A DNA stretch of 64,000 nucleotides from Lachnoclostridium sp. UBA5890. Lineage in GTDB: Bacteria; Bacillota; Clostridia; Lachnospirales; Lachnospiraceae. Shown in pieces: positions 44,093-52,588 of the stretch. The translations under genes were made by a program, and so were the position numbers. The notes below the pieces were generated by a model. That model was not told the origin of the DNA, searched no databases, and saw only the letters and a list, made by a program, of their open reading frames with translations. The DNA lies in assembly GCA_002431395.1 (NCBI GenBank), contig DJEU01000032.1, positions 248,001 through 312,000 on the forward strand. The letters run 5' to 3'. Within the stretch, counting starts at the first letter, position 1; every line of letters begins with the position of its first letter.

Positions 44093-44518
44093 CTAACCAA
44101 TCATAAATTTAATCTCAGCTTCACAGGCTACTTTACCATCTACTGTAGCTACGGCTTTTCCAACGCCCATCGGACCTTTGCATTTGATAATCTCGGTCTC
44201 TAAGCGAAGGCGGTCTCCCGGCACTACCTGCTTACGGAATTTTGCCTTATCGATTCCACCGAAAAAGGCGAGTTTTCCTTTGTTTTCAGGCAGACTGAGA
44301 ACAGCTACTGCACCTACCTGTGCCAATGCTTCCACGATCAAAACTCCCGGCATAACCGGCTGCTGTGGAAAATGTCCCTGAAAAAAAGGTTCATTGACAG
44401 TTACATTTTTGTATCCAACGGCTTTTACTCCAGGCTCCATCTCTTCGATGCAGTCTACGAGCAAAAATGGATAGCGATGCGGTATAATCTCTTTAATACC
44501 ATTTACATCTAACAACAT
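44093..44518 (-). CDS. fabZ: 3-hydroxyacyl-ACP dehydratase
   Basis: 141 residues, hot-dog fold. Catalytic His in IPHRYPFLLVD and Glu in GVLIVEALAQ, with GHFPQQPVMPG between. It removes water from 3-hydroxyacyl-ACP in fatty-acid elongation. GGAGG lies 10 bases before the ATG at 44518. Last gene of the fab cluster, separated from fabF by a hairpin that may reduce its expression. Confidence 0.96.
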   Translation of the reverse strand: MLLDVNGIKEIIPHRYPFLLVDCIEEMEPGVKAVGYKNVTVNEPFFQGHFPQQPVMPGVLIVEALAQVGAVAVLSLPENKGKLAFFGGIDKAKFRKQVVPGDRLRLETEIIKCKGPMGVGKAVATVDGKVACEAEIKFMIG

Positions 44519-44584
44519 ATTTTTTTGTCCTCCATATCTGTATAACATATTTTCTCATAACTTACAAGTGGGAATTCTATCCTA

Positions 44585-44627
44585 AAAGCGCGGGAAACAA
44601 TCAATTCCACATCCTCCCGCGCTTTTT
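44585..44627 (-). terminator. Hairpin terminator between fabF and fabZ
   Basis: AAAGCGCGGGA and TCCCGCGCTTT form an 11-base GC-rich stem with a 19-base loop and flanking A/T runs. Confidence 0.8.
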
Positions 44628-44634
44628 GAGATTT

Positions 44635-45876
44635 TTATTCATTAAAACTTTTAAAGATCAAAGATGCATTATGTCCACCAAATCCAAGGGAATTGCTGAG
44701 AACCGTATTTACTTCCATATCGATTCCATGGTCTTTGACACAATCAAGATCACATTCCGGATCCGGATCTGTCAATCCGGCATTGACATGTACATAATTG
44801 TCCATAATGGATTTAATACTTGCAATCGATTCTACACCGCCGGCAGCTCCAAGGAGGTGGCCTACCATGGATTTTGTAGAACTTACTTTACAATGATAAG
44901 CAGCCTCTTCACCAAGAGCCAGTTTGATCGCTCTTGTCTCAAACATATCGTTCATATGGGTGCTGGTTCCATGTGCATTGATATAATCGATCTCTTCCGG
45001 TTTTACACCGGCATCTTTCATTGCAAATTCGATGGCTTTTGCTGCACCGCTTCCGTCTTCTGCCGGGGAAGTGATATGATAAGCATCATTTGTCGCACCA
45101 TATCCGACGATCTCTGCATAAATCTTAGCTCCACGTTTCTTTGCGTGCTCCAATTCTTCCATAACAAGAATACCGGCACCTTCACCCATAACAAAACCGT
45201 TACGGTTGATGTCAAATGGAATTGACGCTTTCATCGGATCTGTAGACAATGACAATGCTGTCATGCTGGTAAATCCTGCTACACCAAGCTCGGTGATCGC
45301 AGCTTCTGCACCACCGGCAACCATAACATCCGCTTCGCCATACTGAATCGAACGGAATGCTTCACCAATATTGTGATTTCCCGTTGCACATGCGGTTACG
45401 ATATTGATATTTTTACCTTTTAATCCCAGCTGAATCGCTACATTTCCTGCAGCAATGTTTGAGATCAGCATAGGAATCATCAAAGGAGAAACACGATTTG
45501 GTCCCTTATCAAGCAGTTTCTTATACTCGCGCTCCATGCACTGAAGACTTCCGATACCACAGCCTACGCTGACACCGACCATAAACGGATCTTCTTTTTC
45601 CAGATCCAACTCACTATCTTCGAGTGCCTGTTTGGATGCAGCTACGGCAAACTGTGCAAAACGCTCCATACGGCGTGCTGACTTTGGATCCATAAATTCC
45701 TTTGGATCAAAATCTTTTACTTCTGCTGCCAGCTTTGCTTTATAATCTGTCGTATCGATCTGAGTGATCGGTCCGATTCCCACAACGCCTTTTTTAATGT
45801 TACTCCAAAATTCGTCCACGGTATTTCCAATCGGAGTGATAGCTCCCATTCCCGTGATGACTACTCTTCTACTCAT
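44635..45876 (-). CDS. fabF: 3-oxoacyl-ACP synthase II
   Basis: 413 residues, thiolase fold. Catalytic triad Cys in VTACATGNHNIGEA, His in NAHGTSTHMND and His in KSMVGHLLGAAGG. It condenses malonyl-ACP with acyl-ACP. AGGAGG precedes the ATG. It lies 23 bases after fabG. Full family length. Confidence 0.97.
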   Translation of the reverse strand: MSRRVVITGMGAITPIGNTVDEFWSNIKKGVVGIGPITQIDTTDYKAKLAAEVKDFDPKEFMDPKSARRMERFAQFAVAASKQALEDSELDLEKEDPFMVGVSVGCGIGSLQCMEREYKKLLDKGPNRVSPLMIPMLISNIAAGNVAIQLGLKGKNINIVTACATGNHNIGEAFRSIQYGEADVMVAGGAEAAITELGVAGFTSMTALSLSTDPMKASIPFDINRNGFVMGEGAGILVMEELEHAKKRGAKIYAEIVGYGATNDAYHITSPAEDGSGAAKAIEFAMKDAGVKPEEIDYINAHGTSTHMNDMFETRAIKLALGEEAAYHCKVSSTKSMVGHLLGAAGGVESIASIKSIMDNYVHVNAGLTDPDPECDLDCVKDHGIDMEVNTVLSNSLGFGGHNASLIFKSFNE

Positions 45877-45899
45877 GAAATAATCCTCCTAGAATAATT

Positions 45900-46643
45900 T
45901 TACATGGCTATTCCGCCATCGACACAGATTACCTGGCCGGTGATGTATTTGGCTTTATCCGATGCCAAAAAGACAACGGTTTCTGCAATGTCCTCTACTT
46001 CTCCAAAACGTCCCAACGGAATTGTCGCTACCGCTGCCTCTTTCACCGAATCCGAAAGAACATCTGTCATTTCTGTCGCTACAAATCCCGGTGCCACTGC
46101 ATTTACTGTAATATTACGGGATGCCAGTTCTTTCGCTGCGGCCTTGGTAAGGCCGATCACGCCGGCTTTGGAAGCAGAATAGTTTGCCTGTCCCATATTT
46201 CCGATTACTCCCGATACGGAAGCAATGTTGATAATACGTCCCTGTCTCTGTTTCATCATTGGGCGGGTAACAAATTTTACACCATGGAATGTACCAGCAA
46301 GATTTGTCTGGATAACACTCTGGAACTCCTCTTCTGACATTTTCATCATCAAATTGTCTTTTGTGATTCCGGCATTGTTGACAAGGATATCAATTTTACC
46401 ATATTCTTTTACCACATTGGCAAAAAATTCCTTTGCCGCCTCAAAATCACTGATGTTGCACTGAATTGCTACTGCTTTTCCGCCTGCTTCTTCAATCGTG
46501 CGGACCACTTCTTCTGCACGCTCTTTGGATCCATTGTAATTTACAACAACCATCGCACCTTCTCTTGCTAGTGCAAGAGCGATTCCCCGTCCGATTCCTC
46601 GGCCTGCTCCGGTCACTACGGCAATCTTATTTTCTAATAACAT
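45900..46643 (-). CDS. fabG: 3-oxoacyl-ACP reductase
   Basis: 247 residues, short-chain dehydrogenase. NADPH motif TGAGRGIGRGIA, NNAGIT, and catalytic Ser-Tyr-Lys (ASVSG...YSASKAG). It reduces 3-oxoacyl-ACP. AAAGGA precedes the ATG; 13 bases after fabD. Confidence 0.97.
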   Translation of the reverse strand: MLLENKIAVVTGAGRGIGRGIALALAREGAMVVVNYNGSKERAEEVVRTIEEAGGKAVAIQCNISDFEAAKEFFANVVKEYGKIDILVNNAGITKDNLMMKMSEEEFQSVIQTNLAGTFHGVKFVTRPMMKQRQGRIINIASVSGVIGNMGQANYSASKAGVIGLTKAAAKELASRNITVNAVAPGFVATEMTDVLSDSVKEAAVATIPLGRFGEVEDIAETVVFLASDKAKYITGQVICVDGGIAM

Positions 46644-46656
46644 AAGGTTTCCTTTC

Positions 46657-47589
46657 TTAACTAAGTGCTGCTACAACTGCTTCTAATTCTTCCATTGTTC
46701 CGACGCTGTAAGTCGTCAATTCTTTTCCAATGGCTTTTCCAATTTTTTTATTAAAACCGGCAAGGGTTCTGCCAGGTCCCAATTCAATAAATGTATCAAC
46801 ACCGTCTTCCACCATTGTCTCCACCGACTGCTGCCAGCGGACAGAAGAAGATACCTGTTTTACAAGCAATGGTTTGATGTCGTCTTTCTTTGTCACATAA
46901 GAAGCATTTACATTTGCCACATACGGAATCTGCGGCTCATCAATTTCGATCGTATCCAAAACTTTTTCCAGTTTTTCACCTGCTCCTTTTAAAAGGTCCG
47001 AATGGAATGGTCCGCTTACGTTGAGCATAACAGCACGTCTTGCGCCGGCTTCTTTGCATTTCTCTGCGCCTTGCTCCACGGATTCTTTCTTGCCGGAGAT
47101 AACGATCTGTCCCGGGCAATTGTAATTTGCCACCTGAACCTGTGGAATATCCGCAATCGCTTTTTCAATCTCGGCACTCTCGAGTCCCATGATCGCAGCC
47201 ATACCGCCTACACCGGCAGGAACTTCTTCCTGCATATAAATACCACGTTTGCGGACTGCTTTTGCCGCATCAATGTAATTCATCGAATTTGCTGCTACCA
47301 GAGCACAATATTCGCCCAGACTCAATCCGGCCGCCACGTCCGGCTTAATTCCTCGATCTTTCAATACTTCCATAATTGCCACGCTTGTTGTAAGAAGCGC
47401 AACCTGTGTATATTCTGTAATATTAATGTCGTCATTTTCCTCAAAGCACAATGCTTTCAAGTCCAATTCAACGGCTTCACTTGCCTTATCAAAAATCTCT
47501 TTTGCAATCGGAGAAGTCTCATAAAACTCTTTTCCCATACCAACTTTCTGGGAACCTTGCCCCGGAAATACAAATGCAATCTTACTCAT
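46657..47589 (-). CDS. fabD: Malonyl-CoA:ACP transacylase
   Basis: 310 residues. FPGQGSQKVGMG at the N-terminus, nucleophilic Ser in GLSLGEY, and a His in SGPFHSDLL. It loads malonate on acyl-carrier protein. GGAGG lies 5 bases before the ATG at 47589. The usual enoyl reductase gene (fabK) that often stands between acpP and fabD in clostridia is absent here. Confidence 0.96.
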   Translation of the reverse strand: MSKIAFVFPGQGSQKVGMGKEFYETSPIAKEIFDKASEAVELDLKALCFEENDDINITEYTQVALLTTSVAIMEVLKDRGIKPDVAAGLSLGEYCALVAANSMNYIDAAKAVRKRGIYMQEEVPAGVGGMAAIMGLESAEIEKAIADIPQVQVANYNCPGQIVISGKKESVEQGAEKCKEAGARRAVMLNVSGPFHSDLLKGAGEKLEKVLDTIEIDEPQIPYVANVNASYVTKKDDIKPLLVKQVSSSVRWQQSVETMVEDGVDTFIELGPGRTLAGFNKKIGKAIGKELTTYSVGTMEELEAVVAALS

Positions 47590-47665
47590 CTTTTCCTCCA
47601 TTCCGTGTAATGATGCCAAAATAACACAACTTTAACACCAGGAGCCTTTTCCTTTGCTGATGGTG

Positions 47666-47687
47666 TCAAAATAAGCCCATATTTTGA
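47666..47687. promoter_or_regulatory. 22-bp inverted repeat between acpP and fabD
   Basis: TCAAAATA-6-TATTTTGA, perfect 8-base arms, in the 180-base gap between acpP and fabD. The TTTGA half-sites recall fatty-acid repressor boxes, but no FabT/FapR consensus is claimed. The gap also has GGTTGCC/GGTGGC-type imperfect stems. Confidence 0.4.
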
Positions 47688-47769
47688 AATGGTGGCTGAC
47701 AATTCTGTCCTCTGACAAAACTGGCAACCACACCATTCACATTTGTTAGTCACAGTATTTAGGATGTAA

Positions 47770-48000
47770 TTATTCTACACCTTTTTCTTTCAAGAAGTTA
47801 ATTACATCGCCTACAGTATTAATGCTTTCCAAATCATCTGTAGGAATCTCAACATCATACTCTTCTTCAAGAGCCATGATCAATTCGTAAAGATCCAATG
47901 AATCTGCTCCCAAATCATCTTTGAAAGAAGATGCTTCTGTGATGCTGTCTGCATCAACGCTCAACTGATCTGCGATAAGTTCCTGCATTTTTTCTAACAT
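47770..48000 (-). CDS. acpP: Acyl carrier protein
   Basis: 76 residues, acidic four-helix bundle. The phosphopantetheine site is Ser in DDLGADSLDLYEL. GGAGA lies 9 bases before the ATG at 48000; a 24-residue-longer ORF is rejected. It carries acyl chains for the fab enzymes encoded downstream. Confidence 0.96.
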   Translation of the reverse strand: MLEKMQELIADQLSVDADSITEASSFKDDLGADSLDLYELIMALEEEYDVEIPTDDLESINTVGDVINFLKEKGVE

Positions 48001-48089
48001 GACTATTTCTCCTTTTTTCTCGCCCGCCTTATTTTTCTGCGGGGTAATATTAATTTCAAATTTTTTACTCAATTACATGAGATATCAGT

Positions 48090-48118
48090 ATTTTATCCTA
48101 TCTTATACGAATTGTCAA
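48090..48118 (-). promoter_or_regulatory. acpP promoter
   Basis: TTGACA (48113-48118), 17-base spacer, TAAAAT (48090-48095) on the minus strand, about 90 bases before acpP. Confidence 0.8.
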
Positions 48119-48152
48119 GTTTTCTCCGTAGAATTTACTACAACGAGTTATG

Positions 48153-48458
48153 TTATAACATAAAACCAACCGCCAAAATGACAAGCATCAGCGCAGCAAC
48201 GCCAACGTAAATATAGGTATATAATTTCTTCTCCGGGAAAAGCCGGATGCCACTGATTACAAACAATACCGCCAGTAATGCCAGATCTATTGTATTCGTT
48301 GTAAAGATCGGTATAATATCATTTAAACCCATAAAGGCAAATACTAAAATGACCACGGATAAAATAATCTGTAAAAAGCAAAGAATCTTCTGCCAAAGTG
48401 CCGTCGTATTCATCCATTCATACACACGCTCTTTGATTTCCGTCTCCTTTTCATCCAT
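48153..48458 (-). CDS. Small membrane protein, unknown function
   Basis: 101 residues. A charged N-terminus (MDEKETEIKERVYEW) and three hydrophobic helices (ILCFLQIILSVVILVFAFMG; IDLALLAVLFVISGI; LYTYIYVGVAALMLVILAVGF). Not recognised. Stands alone between the tRNA and acpP. Confidence 0.7.
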   Translation of the reverse strand: MDEKETEIKERVYEWMNTTALWQKILCFLQIILSVVILVFAFMGLNDIIPIFTTNTIDLALLAVLFVISGIRLFPEKKLYTYIYVGVAALMLVILAVGFML

Positions 48459-48600
48459 AATACTAAATTTCTCCTATCCAAATACTTTTTCCTGTTTACG
48501 GACAACTCCCACAAACATTCAAATAGTATTATAGCGGATTTATATATAGAATGAAATTACATCGCTCATAAACTTTTATAAATAAAACGTAAAAATAAAT

Positions 48601-48630
48601 AAAAAAAATGTGAGACACCAAGCCTCACAC
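48601..48630 (-). terminator. Terminator after tRNA-Thr
   Basis: Minus strand: TGTGAG and CTCACA arms with a 9-base loop and eight T. Confidence 0.85.
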
Positions 48631-48644
48631 TTTCCTTTTGGGTA

Positions 48645-48717
48645 AGCTTCGAAAGGGACTTGAACCCTCGACCCCTTCATTACGAGTGAAGTGCTCTACC
48701 GACTGAGCTATCGAAGC
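48645..48717 (-). tRNA. tRNA-Thr (anticodon CGU)
   Basis: 73 bases fold as a complete cloverleaf: acceptor GCTTCGA/TCGAAGC, D-arm GCTC/GAGC, anticodon stem CTTCA/TGAAG with loop CTCGTAA, T-arm with TTCAAGT. Anticodon CGT reads ACG threonine codons. CCA is not encoded. It has its own promoter and terminator. Confidence 0.96.
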
Positions 48718-48737
48718 AAAAACCATCAACGAATACT

Positions 48738-48766
48738 AGTATACATGGAAGAAGCACTTTTGTCAA
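48738..48766 (-). promoter_or_regulatory. tRNA-Thr promoter
   Basis: TTGACA (48761-48766), 17 bases, TATACT (48738-48743) on the minus strand, about 20 bases before the tRNA. Confidence 0.85.
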
Positions 48767-48773
48767 TTCTTTT

Positions 48774-49451
48774 TTAAACCATTTTTCTCATCGATGCGCC
48801 AAATGCACTTTTTGAGAAATCACGCTTATAAAAGATCCGGGTCATCACCAGATTTAATACACAGCCGGCAAGGATCAGAAAAACTGCGGCTATCACGCAG
48901 CCCACCGGGGAAAGTTTCCCCCAGTATACCGCAAAATCAATTTGATCCTCAAAGAGGCCCATGGCAACTCCGGCGCAAAAGCAGATCACATAAATTCCTG
49001 CCAAAGACGCCCAGAAGAATTTGTATAAAAACACATTCGCAAATCCAAGGAAACAGACAATCACACCATACACCAATGTTGGCCGCAAATAAACCTCCGG
49101 CCGCCCTTCGCGCATGCCGCCGAGGATCATTAAAAATGCTAAATACATGAGATACGATACCATCATTCCGGCAAACATGGTTTTTGTTGCCATTGTCGTC
49201 TGAATTTTCTTCCGCAGCGCGGAACCCTTTACAAAACCGCTGATATCATTTACAAGCAGGATTTCCATCGGCATGATCCCCGCGACCGCAAAAAATAGCG
49301 GGCTCATATCCTCTGCCATTATCTGACTACCACTTAGAGACGAAATTTTTCCTGCAATCCCGAGACCGATAAATAGTACGCACACAAGCCATTTTTTCTT
49401 ACAGCAGCTCTGCTGCAATAACGTTTTGATCGCCTTCCATTCATTCTTCAT
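48774..49451 (-). CDS. Membrane subunit of GntR-controlled ABC system
   Basis: 225 residues with about six hydrophobic helices, Cys-rich near the N-terminus (LLQQSCCKKKWLVCVLF). No signature motif. It starts inside the end of the preceding permease gene (11-base overlap), so it is the last gene of the gntR-ABC operon. Likely a second permease half. Confidence 0.75.
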   Translation of the reverse strand: MKNEWKAIKTLLQQSCCKKKWLVCVLFIGLGIAGKISSLSGSQIMAEDMSPLFFAVAGIMPMEILLVNDISGFVKGSALRKKIQTTMATKTMFAGMMVSYLMYLAFLMILGGMREGRPEVYLRPTLVYGVIVCFLGFANVFLYKFFWASLAGIYVICFCAGVAMGLFEDQIDFAVYWGKLSPVGCVIAAVFLILAGCVLNLVMTRIFYKRDFSKSAFGASMRKMV

Positions 49452-50061
49452 TCAAAACACCTCTTTCCCGCAGCATCATGTGCTGCATTGTTATCACATT
49501 GCTCGCTATGATAACTGCCGCGACGACAATTTTCGCTGGCATTGTCAATTTCCAAGCCGCTATTTTTCCCGCAAGAATGACTACCAGCCATGCAAGCCCC
49601 CATAAAGCAATTGTCCAGACACCAAGATAAACCAGGAGTTCTTCGCAATACCTTGTCGCATTGACAATGATCAGCGCCACTGTATAAATCATTGCTATCG
49701 CAATGCAAACCAATCCACTGGGATCCCGATACCACGCTATAATTTCCAAAACCGCCGCGACCACAAAACGCCGTATCAGATCTGCCAAAATAACCTGACG
49801 AAACATCGCTTCTCCCATATAGGATGTTCTCAAAAAAATATAATTGTTGTTTTCTTTATTGCAGATTCCCGCAAATGCCATGTAATCTCCTATGCTCTCA
49901 TAGGTAATATAGAAGAAAACGATAACCCAGGACCATTTTATATGATCCGGTCCCGTGAAAAACCAGGTCACTCCGGCCAAAAGCACAGGAAATATACCGA
50001 TAAATATCAAGCGGTATACAAAAGAAGTGTAGCCACGGAAACTGCGTACCAGATTACTCAT
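49441..50061 (-). CDS. ABC-2-like permease subunit
   Basis: 206 residues with about five to six membrane helices. Begins MSNLVRSFRGYTSFVYRLIFIGIFPVLLAGVTWFF. The ATG at 50061 is 6 bases after AGGAGG and overlaps the ATPase gene's end. Together with the next gene it likely forms the membrane part of an exporter. Confidence 0.75.
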   Translation of the reverse strand: MSNLVRSFRGYTSFVYRLIFIGIFPVLLAGVTWFFTGPDHIKWSWVIVFFYITYESIGDYMAFAGICNKENNNYIFLRTSYMGEAMFRQVILADLIRRFVVAAVLEIIAWYRDPSGLVCIAIAMIYTVALIIVNATRYCEELLVYLGVWTIALWGLAWLVVILAGKIAAWKLTMPAKIVVAAVIIASNVITMQHMMLRERGVLNEE

Positions 50062-50971
50062 GCACATCCTCCTTTGCCACTTCGGATACGGATTTCATCA
50101 GTTCCACGCACAATTTAGAAAGATCCGGGATTTCCTGTGCCACATCAAAGGATGTCAACTGATTTATTTTATCAGTTTCACAAAGACCCTCAAAACCATA
50201 CGAATTTTCTGTCATTGTCAAAAGGCAAGATTTTATCTGCTCGGCATCTTTTTTCTCGCCGCGGATCACGCGGTATTTTTCTTTCAATTCTTCCACAAAG
50301 CCCTGCACCAGAATCTTTCCTTTTGCCATGATGATCACATAGTCTGTGATTCGTTCCATATCTGCGATATTATGTGTGGAAAAAAGAACGGTTCTCTCTC
50401 CCTCTTTTTCATTGAGGTAATCACAAAGCAAAGAACACAGTTTTTCGCGCATAACCGGATCCAATGGGGATGCCGGCTCATCCAAAACAAGCATCTCTGT
50501 CTCTCGGGCAAGCACACCGGCGAGCATTAATTTGGTACGGTTTCCATCGGACAACTGCGACACTTTTTTATTCTCTATTCCATCTTCTGAACCGATTGCC
50601 AGTTCTTTCCGAAAATGCATATATTTTTCTTCATCAAATGTCTCAAATAATACTTTGCTGATCTGACCGATCTGATTTAACTTCCAATGAGGAAGATAAT
50701 ATCCCTGCGTGCCGGTATACCCAATTTTTTCTTTGACTTCCGGTCCGTTTTCCCGATCTTTTTCATTGTATTTTTCAAAATATGTAACTTCTCCGTCATG
50801 CGTCAACTGCAATCCGACCAAAATGTCCAATAATGTGGTTTTCCCTGCTCCGTTTTCGCCAACCAATGCCGTCGCATATCCTTTTGGCACCTGCAGTTCC
50901 GGGACATCCAATACAAATTTCTTATATTTCTTTCGAAGTTCTTTTCCTTCCAATGCACAACTAAATTCCAT
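50054..50971 (-). CDS. ABC transporter ATP-binding protein
   Basis: 305 residues. Walker A GENGAGKTT, Q-loop region, signature-like SQLSDGNRTKLMLAG (LSDGN instead of LSGGQ), Walker B EMLVLDEPASPLD and H-loop STHNIAD, followed by a C-terminal extension of about 90 residues. It powers the neighbouring permeases. GGAGG lies 5 bases before the ATG at 50971. The SDGN signature is typical of GntR-linked (YtrB-like) exporters in Firmicutes. Confidence 0.92.
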   Translation of the reverse strand: MEFSCALEGKELRKKYKKFVLDVPELQVPKGYATALVGENGAGKTTLLDILVGLQLTHDGEVTYFEKYNEKDRENGPEVKEKIGYTGTQGYYLPHWKLNQIGQISKVLFETFDEEKYMHFRKELAIGSEDGIENKKVSQLSDGNRTKLMLAGVLARETEMLVLDEPASPLDPVMREKLCSLLCDYLNEKEGERTVLFSTHNIADMERITDYVIIMAKGKILVQGFVEELKEKYRVIRGEKKDAEQIKSCLLTMTENSYGFEGLCETDKINQLTSFDVAQEIPDLSKLCVELMKSVSEVAKEDVHE

Positions 50972-50988
50972 AATATCCTCCATTCTTT

Positions 50989-51366
50989 TTACTCCTGCTC
51001 CTCCATCTTCAAAAGCAAGGTCATCATTTCTGTCAGTTCCTTTTCTGTCATCCCAGCTCTTTTGGCCGCCCGGATCGCCTCCTGCAGAGCTTCCTCCACT
51101 TTTCGCAAATGCTGTTCGCGAAGCATCTCACTGTCTTGGGCATTGACATAATACCCTTTTCCCTGAACCGCCGTCACAAGTCCTTGCTGCTCTAACAGTT
51201 CATATGCTTTCATCGTCGTGATCACGCTGATCTTCAGATCCTTCGCCAATCCTCGTATCGACGGCAGATACTCGCCCTGCGGGTAAACTCCCGCCAGAAT
51301 ATCCGCCTCAAACTGCTCTGCGATCTGCTTATATATGGGGACTCCACTATTTTGCAAAATCTTCAT
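50989..51366 (-). CDS. GntR-family (YtrA-like) regulator
   Basis: 125 residues. Winged helix (PIYKQIAEQFEADILAGVYPQGEYLPSIRGLAKDLKISVITTMKAYELLEQQGLV) with a short C-terminal helical tail, the YtrA layout. First gene of an ABC operon; YtrA-type regulators often respond to cell-wall antibiotics. AGGAGG precedes the ATG. Confidence 0.92.
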   Translation of the reverse strand: MKILQNSGVPIYKQIAEQFEADILAGVYPQGEYLPSIRGLAKDLKISVITTMKAYELLEQQGLVTAVQGKGYYVNAQDSEMLREQHLRKVEEALQEAIRAAKRAGMTEKELTEMMTLLLKMEEQE

Positions 51367-51398
51367 ACCAGCCTCCTGTTATAACTGTTTATATGTTA

Positions 51399-51427
51399 TA
51401 TATACACTATATACAGTGAAATGTCAA
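51399..51427 (-). promoter_or_regulatory. Promoter of gntR-ABC operon with operator in spacer
   Basis: Minus strand TTGACA (51422-51427), 17 bases, TATATA (51399-51404). The spacer contains the near-palindrome CACTATATACAGTG (51405-51418), well placed for GntR autorepression. Confidence 0.75.
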
Positions 51428-51451
51428 TAGTTTTTACAGATTTGTTTTAAA

Positions 51452-51593
51452 AGAAAAATAAGTCCCTGATTTTCCATTCGGGACCGCTTTCGCTTAAAAG
51501 AACACTCGTAGCGGTACATGAGGGCAAACTACGCCCTCTATGTACCGACGGTGTTCTAAATCCCTCATATAAAACCAAGGACTTATTTTTTCT
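51452..51593. repeat. 142-bp nested palindrome after zinc-ribbon gene
   Basis: Outer arms AGAAAAATAAGTCC/GGACTTATTTTTTCT. Inside, AGAACAC/GTGTTCT, then GGTACAT-GAGGGC/GCCCTC-ATGTACC around a 7-base loop. Asymmetric material lies between outer and inner stems. T-runs at both ends could end transcription in either direction. It shares AAGTCC ends with the elements at 2.2-2.5 kb and 61.75-61.96 kb. Confidence 0.75.
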
Positions 51594-51673
51594 ATAAAAC
51601 AAAGATGTAAAAACATAATAGGGCTCCCGCCTTATGAACATTTTAGCCTTGTCAAAAGCAGAAGAATAAAAGA

Positions 51674-52111
51674 TCAGTAATTCATAACACTACTGGTAGC
51701 TGCAAGACCACCGGCAATAGCTACAATTATAATCAGCAGTACTACTACAATAATTAGAAAACAAAAATAAGATCTTGCAAAATTTTTCAAATTTATATTC
51801 TGTGTTCCGCCAAAGGCAAATACAAGAAGAAGGATGAATCCTACAACAGGGATAGAGAAAAGGATTTCATATCCAAAATATCCCCACATACTTATCGGCT
51901 TATATTCCGATGGAATGTCGTTCGCACTAAACTTGTTCCGATTATTATAGGCTGCATTTATGTTGTTGGACTGAGCGCTATAAGCATTCGGATTATATGC
52001 TCCCGTATTATAGTTAGAATCCGTTTGTTGCTGCATTTCCACAGGGTTACCACATCTCTGGCAAAACTTCTCTCCAACGTTTATTTCGCCTCCACACTTT
52101 TTACAAATCAT
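51674..52111 (-). CDS. Zinc-ribbon membrane protein
   Basis: 145 residues. N-terminal zinc ribbon (CKKCGG...FCQRCGN), a Gln/Asn/Tyr-rich linker (about 28-65), and two hydrophobic helices (EILFSIPVVGFILLLVFAF; SYFCFLIIVVVLLIIIVAIAGG). Common, uncharacterised architecture in clostridia. The ATG at 52111 lies 8 bases after AGGAGG. Confidence 0.8.
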   Translation of the reverse strand: MICKKCGGEINVGEKFCQRCGNPVEMQQQTDSNYNTGAYNPNAYSAQSNNINAAYNNRNKFSANDIPSEYKPISMWGYFGYEILFSIPVVGFILLLVFAFGGTQNINLKNFARSYFCFLIIVVVLLIIIVAIAGGLAATSSVMNY

Positions 52112-52158
52112 TTTCATTTCCTCCTTTTTCGGTATAAAATTCTGTTATTACATAAAAC

Positions 52159-52187
52159 AGATTATCACTTTTGACAAAAGCTGTCAA
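52159..52187 (-). promoter_or_regulatory. Promoter of zinc-ribbon gene with palindrome
   Basis: Minus strand TTGACA (52182-52187), 17 bases, TAATCT (52159-52164). TTGACA-AAAGC-TGTCAA (52171-52187) is a perfect 6-base dyad covering the -35. Confidence 0.65.
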
Positions 52188-52337
52188 TGTTTTTATGTTT
52201 TTTCCCTTCGCCCCAAACACGCTCTTTGTGTAATTACGCTTGTAGCGGCTTCTCCACTTTTCCAAAATTGTACGACGCATTTGCAATAGTATGAGCTTAT
52301 GGTCTGACAAGCGGCGAAACCTGTTCCATATATAATC
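52188..52337. other. Gene-free stretch between zinc-ribbon promoter and palindrome
   Basis: No convincing gene, RNA or repeat was seen. A 69-codon minus-strand ORF covers much of it, but its start lacks a ribosome site and it runs through the zinc-ribbon promoter. Confidence 0.5.
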
Positions 52338-52588
52338 GCAGGCGGTTTTTCACGCAAAACTATGTCTTCGAAGCAGAGAATGCGATTTTTTTCAAGAAGA
52401 TGTTGACACGGCGTGCAGAACTGTTTGAAGATATTTCATAAAAAAGGGCTGTTGCACGAAGTCATTCGTGTGGCAGCCCTTTTTGAAATATCAAGTTTTC
52501 TGCATGACGTGTCGGATTAACTTCTTCGAGAAAAATTCCGCATTCTCCTTCAAAGACATTCGTTTCTGCACGAAAAATCGTCTGCGTT
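52338..52588. repeat. 250-bp imperfect palindrome after htpG
   Basis: The two halves align as reverse complements over about 120 bases each with scattered mismatches. Landmarks are CGCAGGCGGTTTTTC/GAAAAATCGTCTGCG, GAGAATGCG/CGCATTCTC, GACACG/CGTGTC, GTGCAGAA/TTCTGCA and GATATTTCA/TGAAATATC. The central hairpin AAAAAGGGCTG...CAGCCCTTTTT with TTGCACGAA/TTCGTGTGG is a strong bidirectional terminator (about 52440-52484). The right end abuts the htpG stop codon. Confidence 0.8.

Noticed and set aside
51447..51641. 64-codon ORF across the 51.5-kb palindrome
   Set aside because: Entirely within the palindromic element; no start signal.
52101..52310. 69-codon minus-strand ORF
   Set aside because: It covers the zinc-ribbon gene's promoter, lacks a ribosome site and resembles no family.
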